DNA of 64,000 bases, taken from positions 134,965,583 through 135,029,582 of the forward strand of contig NC_133390.1 of the NCBI RefSeq assembly GCF_047511655.1, in the 5' to 3' direction. A program made the position numbers and the translations under genes. The number at the start of each line of letters is the position of its first letter. The first letter of the stretch is position 1. This stretch comes from Castor canadensis (Eukaryota > Chordata > Mammalia > Rodentia > Castoridae). The notes under the pieces were generated by a model. The model did no database searches and had not been told where the DNA came from. It saw only the letters and a program-made list of their open reading frames with translations. Of this stretch, positions 46,246-57,224 are shown one piece after another.

Positions 46246-46499
46246 ATTATTCACATGTTTTTATATTGAAAAAGAAATATTTTAATTGAATATCAGTCTG
46301 ACATTTTGAAACAAATAAATGAAGGATTTTATTCTCTGAATCCTCAGTGTGGCAGTGCTGAAGAGCCTATATTGAGTGACCAACTTCCAGGCGATGTAGA
46401 CAGCACAGCTGGACTTGCTGCCCCTGCACCCACCTCATAACACCTGGTGTCTCATGGGAGAAAGCCTAGAATGGGGTAGGTGGCCAGTGGTGAGTTACG
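46246..46499. other. short unassigned spacer
   Basis: Nothing recognised. Confidence 0.4.
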
Positions 46500-46785
46500 A
46501 TTTCAGGAAATAGAGTCAGAATGCTGGTGCCTGCTTCCCTGTGCTTAAATTTCCTTATCTACAAGATGTACACATTAGGGCCTGGGGAGGTAGCTAGAGG
46601 TAGAGCACTTGCCTAGGATGTATGAGGACCTTGGCTTGATCTCCAGCAATGGAGAAAAGAATGAAAAGAAAACATATATAATAATAATACCTATGTCAGA
46701 GCTTTTGTGGGACGCTAATGAGAAAACACACAGAATAGCACTTGGCCAGCACTATTCATTAACAACTATTCATTATTATCATTAC
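46500..46785 (+). repeat. MIR SINE split by an ID insertion
   Basis: The left part (46,500-46,576) holds CTGTGCTTAAATTTCCTTAT and CTACAAGATG. The right part (about 46,680-46,785) holds GACGCTAATGAGAAAACACA, AGAATAGCACTTGGCC and ACAACTATTCATTATTATCA. Together they follow MIR order in sense orientation, with the ID between them. Confidence 0.75.
46577..46670 (+). mobile_element. ID SINE nested in MIR
   Basis: GGGCCTGGGGAGGTAGCTAG to TTGGCTTGATCTCCAGCAAT, with an A-rich tail. The B box has decayed (GGCTTGATCTCC). Confidence 0.92.
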
Positions 46786-47714
46786 ATATGCACAGATTTT
46801 ATGCCTGTGACTTCCTTGAAGGCCAGAAGGTGTTTTATTTATGTTTACCACCTTATCTCCCTATTCACAGAAGGACTTAAAAAAAATACTGTTACTAAAT
46901 TATTGACTTAAGTTTCCTGGACAGAATCTAAAGTTTTCCAAAAATAAAAGGAATATCTAAGACTTCTCTCTAGGATAGCGCTAACCGAGGAGCCAGAAGA
47001 AGAATGACAGGTTTGCAGCCTTGATAGACAAAGAGTGTAGCACACAGTTGCCCTTGAATTACAGCTCCTCAGTCTTGCCCAGCTCTGGTTGGGAAACCAG
47101 AAGCTTTAGACCTGATCATCAGTGTGACCCTGACTCTTGCTGCCCTAAGAACAAAGGGTAATTATTGGTGTTTTGTAACAGTTTTAGTGGTTTGTCAAAG
47201 GTGAGGTGCCTGGACATTTGCTCAATTTCTAAAGTAAATGCTCTGCTCATGCCTCAATTTTCTTATCTGCATCAGTCTGTGTTCTCTAGCTCTTCCTGAC
47301 TTATTTCTGGAGGACCATTTTGATTTGGGACCATTTTGGAATATCTTATTCCCTCCTCCAAATCCCCACAAGCAATGGCTCTAGCATAAACGTCATGCTC
47401 TGAAAAAACAGACTCTGTGAACCTGACTTCAAAGCTTGGCAATGCCAGCTCCTTGAAAAAGTGGTGGAGGCAACAATGGACATTAACCAGGACTGGGTGG
47501 GGGCTGCCTGGCTCGCACTCCTTAACCTGGCAACTATTGTACTCAAAGTCATTTCTGTGGCCTCAATGGAACAATGTATTTGGCACCCTTGCAAGGTCTG
47601 CTTTCCTAGCAAATTGTTCTTTCCAGCATAGCCAAGCTGGTCCTTGGAATAAAAGCCTCCAATGGCACTCAATACAAATAATAAAAATCTTTCCTTTTTC
47701 TTTTTTTAAATTTA
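46786..47714. other. unique non-coding stretch
   Basis: No repeat or exon recognised. Frames of about 100 codons on both strands at 47,346-47,722 mirror each other and match no family I know. Confidence 0.4.
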
Positions 47715-48110
47715 AGAAATAAATGTATTCTAACCACATCAAAAGAAAAATTCACACAGAAAAAAGCTAAAATCTTCCTGTAATCCTATTCCAATCCCCA
47801 CGATCTTTCAGATACTTCTACTCCTCTTTCTGACTCCCTTTTTATTTAACTCAGTTGTGATCAGCACACAAAAATTTGCCTATGTTGCTTGTTTTACTTA
47901 GCATTGAAATAGACTTGAAGTTTCTCTGTCATCTTTTCACCTGCTATTTTAATGGGTGCAGAGCATTTCCTCAAGGTCAAGTTTGGATCTAGAAATCTGA
48001 ACATTTTTCTCTTTTTTTGAGAATGATAAAACTATCATAAATAACACTAGGAAGAACATCCTTGGACTAGAACTTATTTTAATGGATCAGAATTTTTGAC
48101 TTGCTCATTT
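47715..48110 (-). repeat. old L1-like LINE 3' region, antisense
   Basis: TTTACTTAGCATTGAAATAG, TATTTTAATGGGTGCAGAGC, CATAAATAACACTAGGAAGA and ACATCCTTGGACTAGAAC follow the antisense 3'UTR pattern of ancient L1s. Strongly decayed. Confidence 0.6.
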
Positions 48111-48855
48111 GTTTTGCATTTTGATAAGATGCTTTTATTTTTACCCCAAACAAAGACTCTAAATTCATTGCCTCTAGACATGTGTGAGAGACTGCAGACC
48201 CCACTTAGGGTAATATTTTTCCACCTGGCATTTTATTAGAAAAAAATTTCAAAAGTACAGGACACCTGAAAGGATTTTGTAATACACACCCATATAACCA
48301 TTCAGGGTGACACTGGAGCACAAACATGTATTTTTAAAATGCTGGGCAGAAATTCATGAGTAGAGAAACGTGTCAGCTTTTAGCTTATAGTCTTGGGAGA
48401 TAATCATAGCAATTTATTATCTGCAATAATAATCTTTATATCTTATATACTTCAACATTTTTCAAAATATCTTCAGGTCCATTTTCGTGCTTGATCCTCA
48501 TCTTCAAGTTATAACCACGTCAGATATTACTAAATATTATTTGTTGGTGTTTTAACACATAATCAGAGCAGGAAGGGGGCCTGTGTAAGATCACACTAAG
48601 AGAGATGGTGCTGTCAGTAACAGTGCTCAGATCTTGGCCAAGCCATTCTTCTGTAGAAATGTTTCCCCTCTCCTTTCCTCTTAACATATTCCATTGTCGG
48701 GTTGTGGAACACAACCTGAACACACTTCCCTGCATCTCAATTTTTTACATGTTTTTTATTGCCCTTTCAGCTCCCTGATTCTGTGTTTGTGACATTGCAT
48801 CTTTTTAGACTGTGAGAACAAATGCATGCCAAAGTGAGAATTAAAGACCAGCTAC
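48111..48855. other. unassigned stretch
   Basis: No repeat or exon recognised. Confidence 0.4.
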
Positions 48856-48939
48856 AGGGCAAGGTACAGCTCAGTGGTACAGTGCATACTTCATGTGTGT
48901 GAGGCCCTGTGTTTGTTCCCTAGCATACACACAAAAAAA
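48856..48939 (+). repeat. ID SINE
   Basis: GGGCAAGGTACAGCTCAGTG to GTGTTTGTTCCCTAGCATAC plus an A run. The A box is good and the B box is decayed. Confidence 0.9.
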
Positions 48940-49182
48940 TGACTATTTACAAAAGTGTGTGCAAAGCTTCAGCCACATCCAAACACTTTATTAAAGGCAC
49001 AATTTCTCTTTGTCTAGAAAAAAGGGACAGATTTGGGCAATGATTAGAGCCCAAAGGTGTAAATAGATTCTGCAGTGTTTCCCTGGGGAGAAGACCAAAA
49101 AGAATCTGGATGGAGTTCAAACCACAGTTCTGGAGTTTAGGAGCCTGGAGGTTTAGCCTGGAAAGGTAATTCCCAACACAAC
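48940..49182. other. short unassigned spacer
   Basis: Nothing recognised. Confidence 0.4.
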
Positions 49183-49530
49183 TGATGTCATTTGGATCTT
49201 AAATGTCCCCTATATGTCCAAGGCTTCATCACCATCCCGTGGCACTACTGGGAGGTGGTGAAGCCTGATGGAAGAAAATTAGGCATTTAGGGCCAGACTT
49301 TGAAGGGAATAGTGAGACCCGGACCCTTCTTCACTATCTTTTTACTTCTTGGTTGTAATGTGATACACAGAGCTCCTCCACCACATGCTCCTGCCATGAG
49401 GTGCTGTGCCACCACAGGCCAATGAAACGTGGACTGAAACCCCTGAAACCTTGAGAAAAAACAAACTTTTCTTTCTGGGTGTTTGAATACCTCAGGTAAT
49501 TTGTCACAGTAATGTAAAGCTGATTAATAG
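49183..49530 (+). mobile_element. MaLR-type solo LTR, sense
   Basis: TGATGTCATTTGGATCTTAA at the start; TGGGAGGTGGTGAAGCC, CATGCTCCTGCCATGAGGTG, GTGGACTGAAACCCCTGAAA and AACAAACTTTTCTTTCTG in the body; TCACAGTAATGTAAAGCTGA at the end. The order is that of MST/MLT-like LTRs. No internal region. The exact subfamily is not assigned. Confidence 0.8.
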
Positions 49531-49854
49531 GATCGTCCTCCTATCTCATGCCTGCAGCCAGCAAAGGAAGAGACCTTGTCTAGAACCCAAATATGAATTT
49601 TCATCTCTAATGGTGGTTTCTCCCAAGCTTCTTTGATTTAAATTCTCCTCCTTGGGAATGCAGGCTTCTGTGTTCAAGAATGCAACTAGAGGTGGCACCT
49701 AGAGTCCTCTTCTGATACCAATTAGTGCCCCTGGATCTGAGACAGGAGGTGTCTTTACTGAATCTCAGAGGCTGCATTTCCCAACTATCTTCTTTCTTCC
49801 TTCATAAAAGCAAGTAAACTGCCTCCATTCTTGCTCTCATGACACACTGAATAT
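49531..49854. other. unassigned stretch
   Basis: Nothing recognised. Confidence 0.4.
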
Positions 49855-49934
49855 TCTCAGAAAACAGGAGGGTCATTATTCCATTTTATCAATGGAGAAA
49901 CTGAGCATTAAAAGTATTAAGTAAGGTAACCATG
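49855..49934 (-). repeat. MIR SINE fragment, antisense
   Basis: TTCCATTTTATCAATGGAGA, AACTGAGCATTAAAAG and TTAAGTAAGGTAAC. Cut off by the composite SINE that follows. Confidence 0.75.
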
Positions 49935-50255
49935 GAAACAAGTGCTGGTGGCTCACACCTATAATCCCAGCTACTTGGGAAGTTGAGATCAGGAGGATGG
50001 TGGTTGGTGGCCAGTCAGGGTAAACTGTTTTTTAGACCCCATCTCCAAAATGGACTTGAGGCAGAGCAAAATGGACTTGAGGTATGGCTCCAGCTATAGA
50101 GTGGCTGCTTTGCAAGTGAAAGTCCTGAGTTCAATCCCCAGTCCAATGGAAGGAAGGAAGGAAGGAAGAGAAGGAGGGAGGGAGAGAGGAAGGAAGGAAA
50201 GAAGGAAGGAAGGAAGGAAGGAAGGAGGGAGGGAGGGAGGGAGGAAGGAAGGAAG
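49935..50255 (+). mobile_element. composite B1-ID-like SINE with expanded GGAA tail
   Basis: A B1-like half (GCTGGTGGCTCACACCTATA) and a tRNA-like half (TGAGGTATGGCTCCAGCTAT to GAGTTCAATCCCCAGTCC) are followed by a (GGAA/GGGA)n microsatellite at 50,147-50,255 in place of a plain A-tail. AAAATGGACTTGAGG is duplicated at the internal junction (50,046-50,060 and 50,069-50,083). The flanks AAGTAAGGT and AAGTAAAGGT may be the TSD. The basic-rich frame through the repeat is an artefact. Confidence 0.92.
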
Positions 50256-50987
50256 TAAAGGTGACTAGATGACCATGGTACTCATCTCAGGAGCCATGGA
50301 GTTCGGGCAGGGACTCACTCCTTTTGACTATGAAGCCCTTTCCTCTCTCACATGTCCATGACTTCCACTGCAAGCATACAAGGAGAGGCTGTGGTTAGAC
50401 AGCGTGCCATCTGCTATCTGGTTTTGTTTTGCACTCTAGGGCCACTCTCATTTTGCCTGGTCATCACAATCCTTTGCTGGTGTGGAAACACATACCAAAC
50501 CTTCAGGTCACAGCAAGAGGATCCTCCAAACATGGGAGCTCTCCAAGATCTCTGGGCTTCAGAGATGGTGTCTGTAACTGCAAGGTTTTTTCTACAGAAA
50601 ATGCTTTTTGCATCTGCATGTTCCACAGTCATCAACCTTAGGGCCTTTTCTTTAATTTTTCCTTCTGCCTCCAGAAGAGCAGCTGTTCAACCTACAGAAA
50701 GCCATGGGAGAGACCTTTTTAATAAGACCATCTGCTTGCACTTGACCTTTGGAAAAATCAATGAATTTGATTTTTGGACAGTCAGTTCCTTAAGCCTGAA
50801 ATACTCATTGGACACCATGGGCAAGCAACATACACCTCTCAGCCCTCACTGACTGCTCTGAAGTTGGCCAGATATTGTCACCACTTCTCTGGAATAGGTG
50901 GGGAAGTTCTGTAGTAAGGGGCATATGCAGGAGCTCCTATGAACAAGGAGGGCATGGCTGCAAATAGACCACATTTCAAGAAGAGCT
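50256..50987. other. unassigned stretch containing a 166-codon frame
   Basis: A plus-strand frame at 50,352-50,852 runs ATG to stop with a hydrophobic stretch near residues 20-45. I recognise no family or splice signals and treat it as probable chance. Confidence 0.4.
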
Positions 50988-51070
50988 TTTTTTTTTTTTG
51001 GTGCTAGAATTGAACCCAGGACCTCAACAGGCTAACTGTGTACTCTACCACTAAGTGGGCACTTTTACAC
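50988..51070 (-). repeat. ID SINE, antisense
   Basis: T run, GGTGCTAGAATTGAACCCAG, then TACTCTACCACTAAGTGGGC. Confidence 0.88.
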
Positions 51071-51439
51071 CCCACCTCTTCCTGCCACCCCATTTGTAAA
51101 GACATATTCTTCTCAGAAACAAATACAAATGCTATAAAGAAATCCATTAAGCCAGTGGAAATTAAATGAAGACTCCTTCAGAATTTAGAACTTGGAACTT
51201 AACACATTGCTCCAAGATAATTGATGGGAAAGTTCCATACACAGGATTGGCTATAAAAACCACTGCCTATGTGGCTCCTTCTTATGGCTGGAGAGCTGGG
51301 ATGTGCAGTCAGCTCTGATGGCCAATGAGAATAAACCTAGAATGCTAGAAGCTCAAGACAACTTTGTCCCAAGCATGTCTTGCAGGCCCACAAAAGTCTA
51401 GCATGTGGCTTGAGAGTTGGACACAATTTTAATTTTAAT
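51071..51439. other. unassigned stretch
   Basis: Nothing recognised. Confidence 0.4.
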
Positions 51440-51563
51440 TTTTTTTGAGATGAGTTCTCATGTTGTTTCCCAGACTGGCTTAAAACTCCTGGGCTCACCC
51501 AATCCTCCTGCCTTGCCTTCTGCATGCTTCTGGGAGTATAGGTGCTTGCCCCTCCACCCAGTT
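51440..51563 (-). repeat. B1/7SL-like SINE, antisense
   Basis: TTTTTTTTGAGATGAGTTCT, CCCAGACTGGCTTAAAACTC, ATCCTCCTGCCTTGCC and AGGTGCTTGCCCCTCCACCC. Confidence 0.88.
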
Positions 51564-51849
51564 CCAATTTTAGTCTTCATGGTGAAGAATCAGGCTCCCT
51601 GAGTGCTAGTCTAGCTCTCTAACCACTGTGCCTGGCTGTATTCCTTCTTCTGCCCAGTAGCTTCAACTTCATTTTCATCATGTCATTGTTTCTGTGGCCC
51701 AGACATCCAAGAGAGGCATCAAAGCTATTTTGATAAGAACTTTACTTCATCACTTAGGATTATAACCAATCACACAACAGCCCTCCTTTCCACAAGGAAA
51801 GGAAAGGGAATCAAACCAAATAATCCATGGCAAAAGGAAGGGAACTCAC
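51564..51849. other. unassigned spacer
   Basis: Nothing recognised. Confidence 0.4.
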
Positions 51850-52050
51850 TTTTATTGCACTCCCCCTAAATCGAGGTATTCTGAGTAGATTATCTCAGAC
51901 AAGTTAATCCAAGGCAACAACCCTGTGAGATTGTCAGTTAACAGACAAAGGCAGGGAGATTTAGGGAGGTTGAAAAAGTTATCTAAGACCTGAAGACCAG
52001 AGTGGAAAGGAGGCAGATGTGGGGCCAAAGTCCACAGTCTTTCCACTTAC
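51850..52050 (-). repeat. MIR SINE, antisense
   Basis: GGCAACAACCCTGTGAGATT, AACAGACAAAGGCAGGGAGA, AGTTATCTAAGACCTGAAG and AGAGTGGAAAGGAGG match reverse MIR order. Confidence 0.7.
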
Positions 52051-52682
52051 AAAGCACCCACCATAAAAGGCAGAATACCAATAAATCTTAGGCCAATGGA
52101 GGCTTATAGATGTATAGGGAAAGGGATGATTGGAGAGAGTTAGTATCTTGAGGTCAAGAAAGTTTTCATGGGAGGACTCAGGAAACCAATCACAACCTAA
52201 AAGCATGGAACAACAACTGAGGATCAGTCTTCCTCCTCCAAAATGTAGCTCTGTCCTTGTTGGATGAGAAATGATAGGCTGTCTGTGGGTACAAAAGGGG
52301 CATGGCTTCAGGTGGGTCTTCAGCTTCCACTTTTGATGATGGCTGGTGGCCTTCTCCGTACCCCGCCCCACAAGCCTAGCTATCAAAGTATGTAAGGCTG
52401 ACTTTTCACCTACAGCCAGCATCAGGGAAGAGCCAGATGGCATCTAGGCTGATGCTGTGCCTCTGGATGACTAATCTCTTCAGGTACAAGAGTAAACATA
52501 GAGCTCGGGGATACCATATGCCTCGACTCATAGTGCTCACTGGAATCACCATCATTCCACATGGCATATGTTCTCCTGGGCCAAAGGAGGAAGTGGGTCA
52601 ATGCAGCAGAGGAAACTTGTCTTAAAATTGAAAGCAGAGTGATTAAAAACATAACGAGGGCGTGTGTGTCTTATAATCATAT
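52051..52682. other. unassigned stretch
   Basis: A minus-strand frame of 154 codons starts at 52,443 but its C-terminal end lies in the MIR. No family recognised. Confidence 0.4.
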
Positions 52683-52749
52683 CCTAAATGACTTGTTTTA
52701 TTTTATTACCTTGCTTTACCACTGAGCCATCCCCCAAGCCCTAAATGAC
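52683..52749 (-). mobile_element. half-ID insertion with 10-bp TSD
   Basis: CCTAAATGAC flanks the insert exactly (52,683-52,692 and 52,740-52,749). Read on the minus strand, the insert starts GGGCTTGGGGGATGGCTCAG TGGTAAAGCAAGG, the 5' A-box half of ID, then goes straight into TAATAAAATAAAACAA. The B-box half is missing, so only about the first 33 nt of ID were copied before the A-rich tail. Confidence 0.85.
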
Positions 52750-53634
52750 ATTTATTTCTAAAACATGCTTTGTTTTACTAGACAGTGTTCAACTTCTTCA
52801 TCTTTCCAGTGTTCTGCCCAGCAAGGGCCACTGTAGGCTCTCAGCTGTTGGGAATCAAATGAAGGGGCTGCTTTGCTCCTCCATTTTCTTTATTTAATGG
52901 TTTGGAATTTCAGCAAAAGTTCAAAATAAAGCAGCCTCTTATTTAGTTTAAAGTATCTTTTGTTGAAATTGGAAATTGACATCCCAATAAGGTGCCTATC
53001 TCTTTCACTCACTCCAAGGCTCCCCATTGGACAATTTATAGGTGGAGATAGAGTAGAGATTAAAGCCAGGGGTTGGGAACACTGGAATGCTTCTGAGGAT
53101 GGGTGTTAAGTGTCTATTAGCATGATGATGGAGCACAAAACTTCTAGTACCCGTGTTCCTTAGTCAACCAGAGTAATGGAAATGTGGGTCAGTCAAGTTG
53201 CATCTATGTGTAGGACCATAGAAGTACTGAGCTGGAGGAGTTAACCTGTCTAATTCATTCCTTTCCCATGTGTAATGACCAAGGCACAGAGAGATGCAGT
53301 AACATCTAGAGTGTACTTGGGAGAGGCCAAATGGAGTTAGAGCTCTGAGCCTCTTACAGGTTCAGAGCTTTTCCAGAAATACAGAATCCAGTCCAGCCCT
53401 AGCCATGTCTGAGTCACATGTCTGAGCTGCATGCTAGGGGACCTGGAAGTGGACTTTCTGTCTTTCATGCTGCAAGCCTGAGGTCATTGTCTACACTTTG
53501 CAACCAGAGCTATAAGGAGGTTAAAAATGATTCAGAACTCTGATAATAGCAAAAGACATTGTAGACCAAATCTTGGCTCTATCAAGAGTTTTTTAATGTT
53601 CATGGCAGTTCCCACTCCCTGACTCAACTGACCC
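52750..53634. other. unassigned stretch, weak MIR trace
   Basis: At 53,225-53,320, GACCAAGGCACAGAGAGATG may be a decayed MIR. An AT-rich clean patch lies at 52,880-53,000. Confidence 0.4.
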
Positions 53635-53765
53635 TGACACATTTGTGAGGTGGGTCTTATCACCTGCACAGATAAGAAAGTTGGAAAAACCAAATGACCC
53701 ACTCAAGGGCATACTGCAAATGCACAGAGTGGAATGTGAGCTTAGCCCAGAGTGTAAGATATTTT
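53635..53765 (-). repeat. MIR SINE, antisense
   Basis: GTGGGTCTTATCACCTGCAC, AGATAAGAAAGTTGG, GGGCATACTGCAAATGCAC and AGAGTGGAATGTGAGC in reverse MIR order. Confidence 0.8.
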
Positions 53766-54909
53766 CAAGGCTTTACTCACAGTCTTGAGAAGATAGTTGT
53801 TAGTCATACAGATTTTTATAGATATAGATGACAGAACTTAATGTGTTTGCTTAAAGTACTTTGAAAACGTCCTGTTCTAAGTCACTAGCTGATAGGTGGG
53901 GCTAAAAAGAGATGGCCCAAAGGAAATGCAAGAGTGTTCATGTCCAAGCAATATCTATTTCCAAGTTCCTCTCCTAATGATCCCTGCCATAAAGGACACA
54001 GGATGTTCTGGACTCTTCTTTACCCTTTGTGTTGTCTAGGCTCAAATCTTTGGATCTTTTCTTCTAAAGCAAATCACTTTCTAAACCAACTCAATTTTAA
54101 GAATGCTCTTAACACTGGCACAAGACAGAATTTATTCTTTATTCTTTAGAAAACTGGATTTAGTCATGCGAACACCCATCTGTTTAGTAGAATAGAATTG
54201 CTTTTAAGAAATGAAATCTTAGAAAAATAATCCTTTCAAAATCCCAGTGTTTCTTGTCCATCAGAGTGGAATTTTATTGAGGAGGAAGAATTGGCCCACA
54301 AGTTCAATCCAGTTCCACCCACATCGCTACTGCTGGGGAGAGGCAGATGGGTGCACACCAGTTACTATTACCCTAGGAGGTGTCTTCACTTTAAGGACTA
54401 TTTGAAAAAAACATCATTTTGAAAAATCTATGCTAATATTAGCCAAATATGGCAGTGTCTCCAAATCAGACTCCAATTTGGCTTCTCATAGGATATCATA
54501 TTTGAATTACCTTTGCGTTGTAGCATGTCTACATGCAGATCTGTCTCAATAGGCAGCTTCTGGCTGATGCTCTCAGTGGACCTATCACATGCACACTGTG
54601 ATAGCCTGCTCCTGGAAGCATCTTCCTTTCTATCTGAGGGTTCTCCCAGGTTTTTTGTATGAAAAAAGTCAGAAGTGAAAGCCTCCCTGATATTCAGTCA
54701 GAAAATCCCCGGGCTCCCCAGCCCTGGTAGACAGTGCTGACACATGTCCTTTGCATCTCCTGGAGGGCCCCAGCAGAACAAAGCTCCAGCAACCATGATG
54801 ATAACCTGTGTCATCCTGTGTTGCTGCCTTCCCTTCCTGTTCTGCTCCTCCCCTTCCTTACATTCTTTCACAGAGTCACCTTCCAAGTAAACTACTGACA
54901 TATGAATCC
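53766..54909. other. unassigned stretch
   Basis: No repeat or exon recognised over 1.1 kb. Confidence 0.4.
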
Positions 54910-55293
54910 TGTCTTAGTCCATTTTGGGCTGCTATAACAAAACATCACAGACTGGGTAATTTATAATGGAAAGAAATTTATTTGTCACAGTTTTGGAGGC
55001 TAGGAAGTTAAAGGTCGAGGTGCTACCATCTGGTAAGAACCTTCTTGCTGTGGTCTCACGTGGTGGAAGGGCAAAGAGAAGAGAGAAAGAGCCAGATGTG
55101 ACCAAACTCATTCTTTTATAAGGAACTCATTCCCATAATAATGACCCAGTCCTTCAAGAATGAATTAATCCGTTCTCAAGGCTCCACTCCCATGACCCAG
55201 ACACCTCCCATTAGGCCTCATCTCCCAACACTGCCACATCAAGGATCAGATTTCCAACACATGAACTTTGGGGGACACATTCAAATCCTAACA
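54910..55293 (-). mobile_element. MaLR-type solo LTR, antisense
   Basis: Begins TGTCTTAGTCCATTTTGGGC and ends TTCAAATCCTAACA, giving TG...CA termini over 384 bp. Internal marks are CAGACTGGGTAATTTATAAT, GGTCTCACGTGGTGGAAGGG, GGCTCCACTCCCATGACCC and ACATGAACTTTGGGGGAC. It is the best-preserved LTR in the window. No internal retroviral genes are present. Confidence 0.87.
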
Positions 55294-55440
55294 CCTTTTC
55301 TTCAGAATGGATGTCTGAAGGAATTCCGACTAAGATATCTCAAACTCAGCACACCTAAAGCAGATTTCTCTCTCTACTATTTTTTCCTCACAGTTAATGA
55401 TGATACCATTGTAAGCTCCCAAAGTAGAAACTAGGAGGAT
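55294..55440 (+). repeat. L2-like fragment
   Basis: AATGGATGTCTGAAGGAATT and ATCTCAAACTCAGCACACCT echo the L2 ORF2 text in sense orientation. Confidence 0.5.
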
Positions 55441-55672
55441 CTTTTTTTCTTTTTTTTGGTTGGATTGGGGTTTGAACTCAGGCCTTCATGCTTGCAAAGC
55501 AGGTGTTCTACTACTTGATCCACATCTCCAGTTCATTTTACTCTGGTTATTTTGGCATTGGGGGTCTCACAAATTATTTGTGCAGTTGGCATCAAACCTC
55601 AGTCTTCTCTTCCCAATCTCAGCTTCCCAAATAGCTAGGATAACAAGTGTGATCCACCAGTACCTGGTTTCT
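55441..55672 (-). repeat. composite B1-ID-like SINE, antisense
   Basis: T-rich tail, GGGTTTGAACTCAGGCCTTC, ACTACTTGATCCACATC, then the B1-like half ending AGCTAGGATAACAAGTGTGA. Confidence 0.9.
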
Positions 55673-56049
55673 TTTTATTTTTAATTGACATAATATTTAA
55701 TATTTGTACAGTATAGTAATTCAGATACACACAAGCAATGCATAATGATCAAATCAGGGTAATTAGCATTTCCATCTTTCAAACATTTACTATTTCTAAG
55801 TAAGTGTTAGGATTCTTTGGGCTCTTTTCTTCTATTTATTTTGAAATAGAAGTTACTGTAGACTATAGTCACCCTACAGTGCCATAAAAATCCTAAACTA
55901 ATTTCTTCTACCTATGTTTTGGTACCAATTATTCAATCTCCCTTTCTTGCCCCCACCCTTTCCCTTCCCTTTCTAGTAAGCAGAAAAAAGTCACAAGTAG
56001 CAATCTGAGCTGTTCTTCTATAATTGATCTCTTTTGCTATGAAATCACT
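55673..56049. other. AT-rich spacer
   Basis: LINE-3'UTR-like style (ACAGTATAGTAATTCAGATA, ACTATAGTCACCCTACAGTG) suggests old L1 3' sequence, but this is not assigned with confidence. Confidence 0.35.
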
Positions 56050-56270
56050 TTTTTATTTTTGTGATGGAGAGACTTGAACTCAGAACCTTACGCTTGCCAG
56101 GCAAGAACTCTACCATTTGAGCCACTCCAACAGCCCTTTTTTGTATCAGGTATTTTTCAGATAGGGTCTCAAGAACTATTTGCCCAAGCCTGGCTTTGAA
56201 TCACGATCTTCCTGACCTCTGCCTCCTGAGTAGCTAGGACTATAGGTGGGAGGCTCTGGCACCAGGCACA
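56050..56270 (-). repeat. composite B1-ID-like SINE, antisense
   Basis: GAGACTTGAACTCAGAACCT, CTACCATTTGAGCCACTCC, then TCAGATAGGGTCTCAAGAAC and CTGAGTAGCTAGGACTATAG. Confidence 0.92.
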
Positions 56271-56780
56271 ATCTACTTTTTAACTTTCACAAATAAGTGA
56301 GGACATGCGGTGTTTAAATAAATAATATTTACTAAGTAATGTGATGTATACAAACAGTATAAATACAGTTAATATGAAAAATAAAAAATAAGTGAAATTA
56401 ATTTTAATATTTCAGCTAACCTAATGTTTCCAAAAATTATGTCAGTATATAATCAATGTAAAAATATCAACGAGCTATTTTGCATTCTCCTTTTATATTA
56501 GGTAATCAAAATATTGTATGAGTTTTGCACTCAGGCGCATCTCAGTTTGGACTCACCACCTTTCAATGGCTCAGTAGCCACTGAAACACCAGTCTAAAGG
56601 TCCTGGGTGAAAGATTGGTTCTGTTTGCTTGTCTTTATAATAAATGAGTTCCTGGAAATACGTCCTAAATTCTAGTGCTTTAAGTGAGTTATGTTTCAGA
56701 TCAGCCAATATAAATCCTATTCATGACTCATAAAACTACTGTTAACTCTCCATCACATCTAACCACTGTCACAAACTTTT
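56271..56780. other. AT-rich unassigned stretch
   Basis: Nothing recognised. Confidence 0.4.
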
Positions 56781-56976
56781 TATTTATTCATTTATTTTCA
56801 AAACTGAGGATTGAACTCATTGCCTCACATTTGCTACCACTCTACCACTTAAGCCACCACCCCAGCCCTTTTGCTGGGGTCTCCCTAACTTTACCCCTGG
56901 CTTGCCTCAAACTCAAGATCTTCCTGTCTCTGTCTCCAGAGAAGCTGGGATTACAGATGTATATACTGTGTCCACC
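56781..56976 (-). repeat. composite B1-ID-like SINE, antisense
   Basis: (TTTA)n-like tail, GAGGATTGAACTCATTGCCT, CTACCACTTAAGCCACCACC, then a B1-like half with AGAAGCTGGGATTACAGATG. Confidence 0.92.
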
Positions 56977-57035
56977 TCCATTGCTGTAAACTTGATGCTT
57001 ACCAGATATACCACTAGAATCCTACCTACCCTATA

Positions 57036-57160
57036 ATAGGCCTGAATCCCAAGTGCTGAGGCTATTTTATTCTTTTTGCCTCAGAAGCCATCCATCTGGC
57101 TTTAAAGTTGAGAAGCAATGTGAGACCCTGTCTCAAAAACGAAAAATAAATAAATAAAAC
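57036..57160 (+). repeat. B1-like SINE remnant
   Basis: TGAATCCCAAGTGCTGAGGC and GTGAGACCCTGTCTCAAAAA with an (AAAT)n tail. The middle is diverged. Confidence 0.75.
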
Positions 57161-57224
57161 ACTACCTGATCAAGAAGATAAAAATTAGCAACAATTTGAA
57201 ATATCTGATTAATAATTATCTATT

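Noticed and set aside
50050-50268. Arg/Glu/Gly/Lys-rich frame
   Set aside because: Translation of a SINE and its GGAA microsatellite tail.
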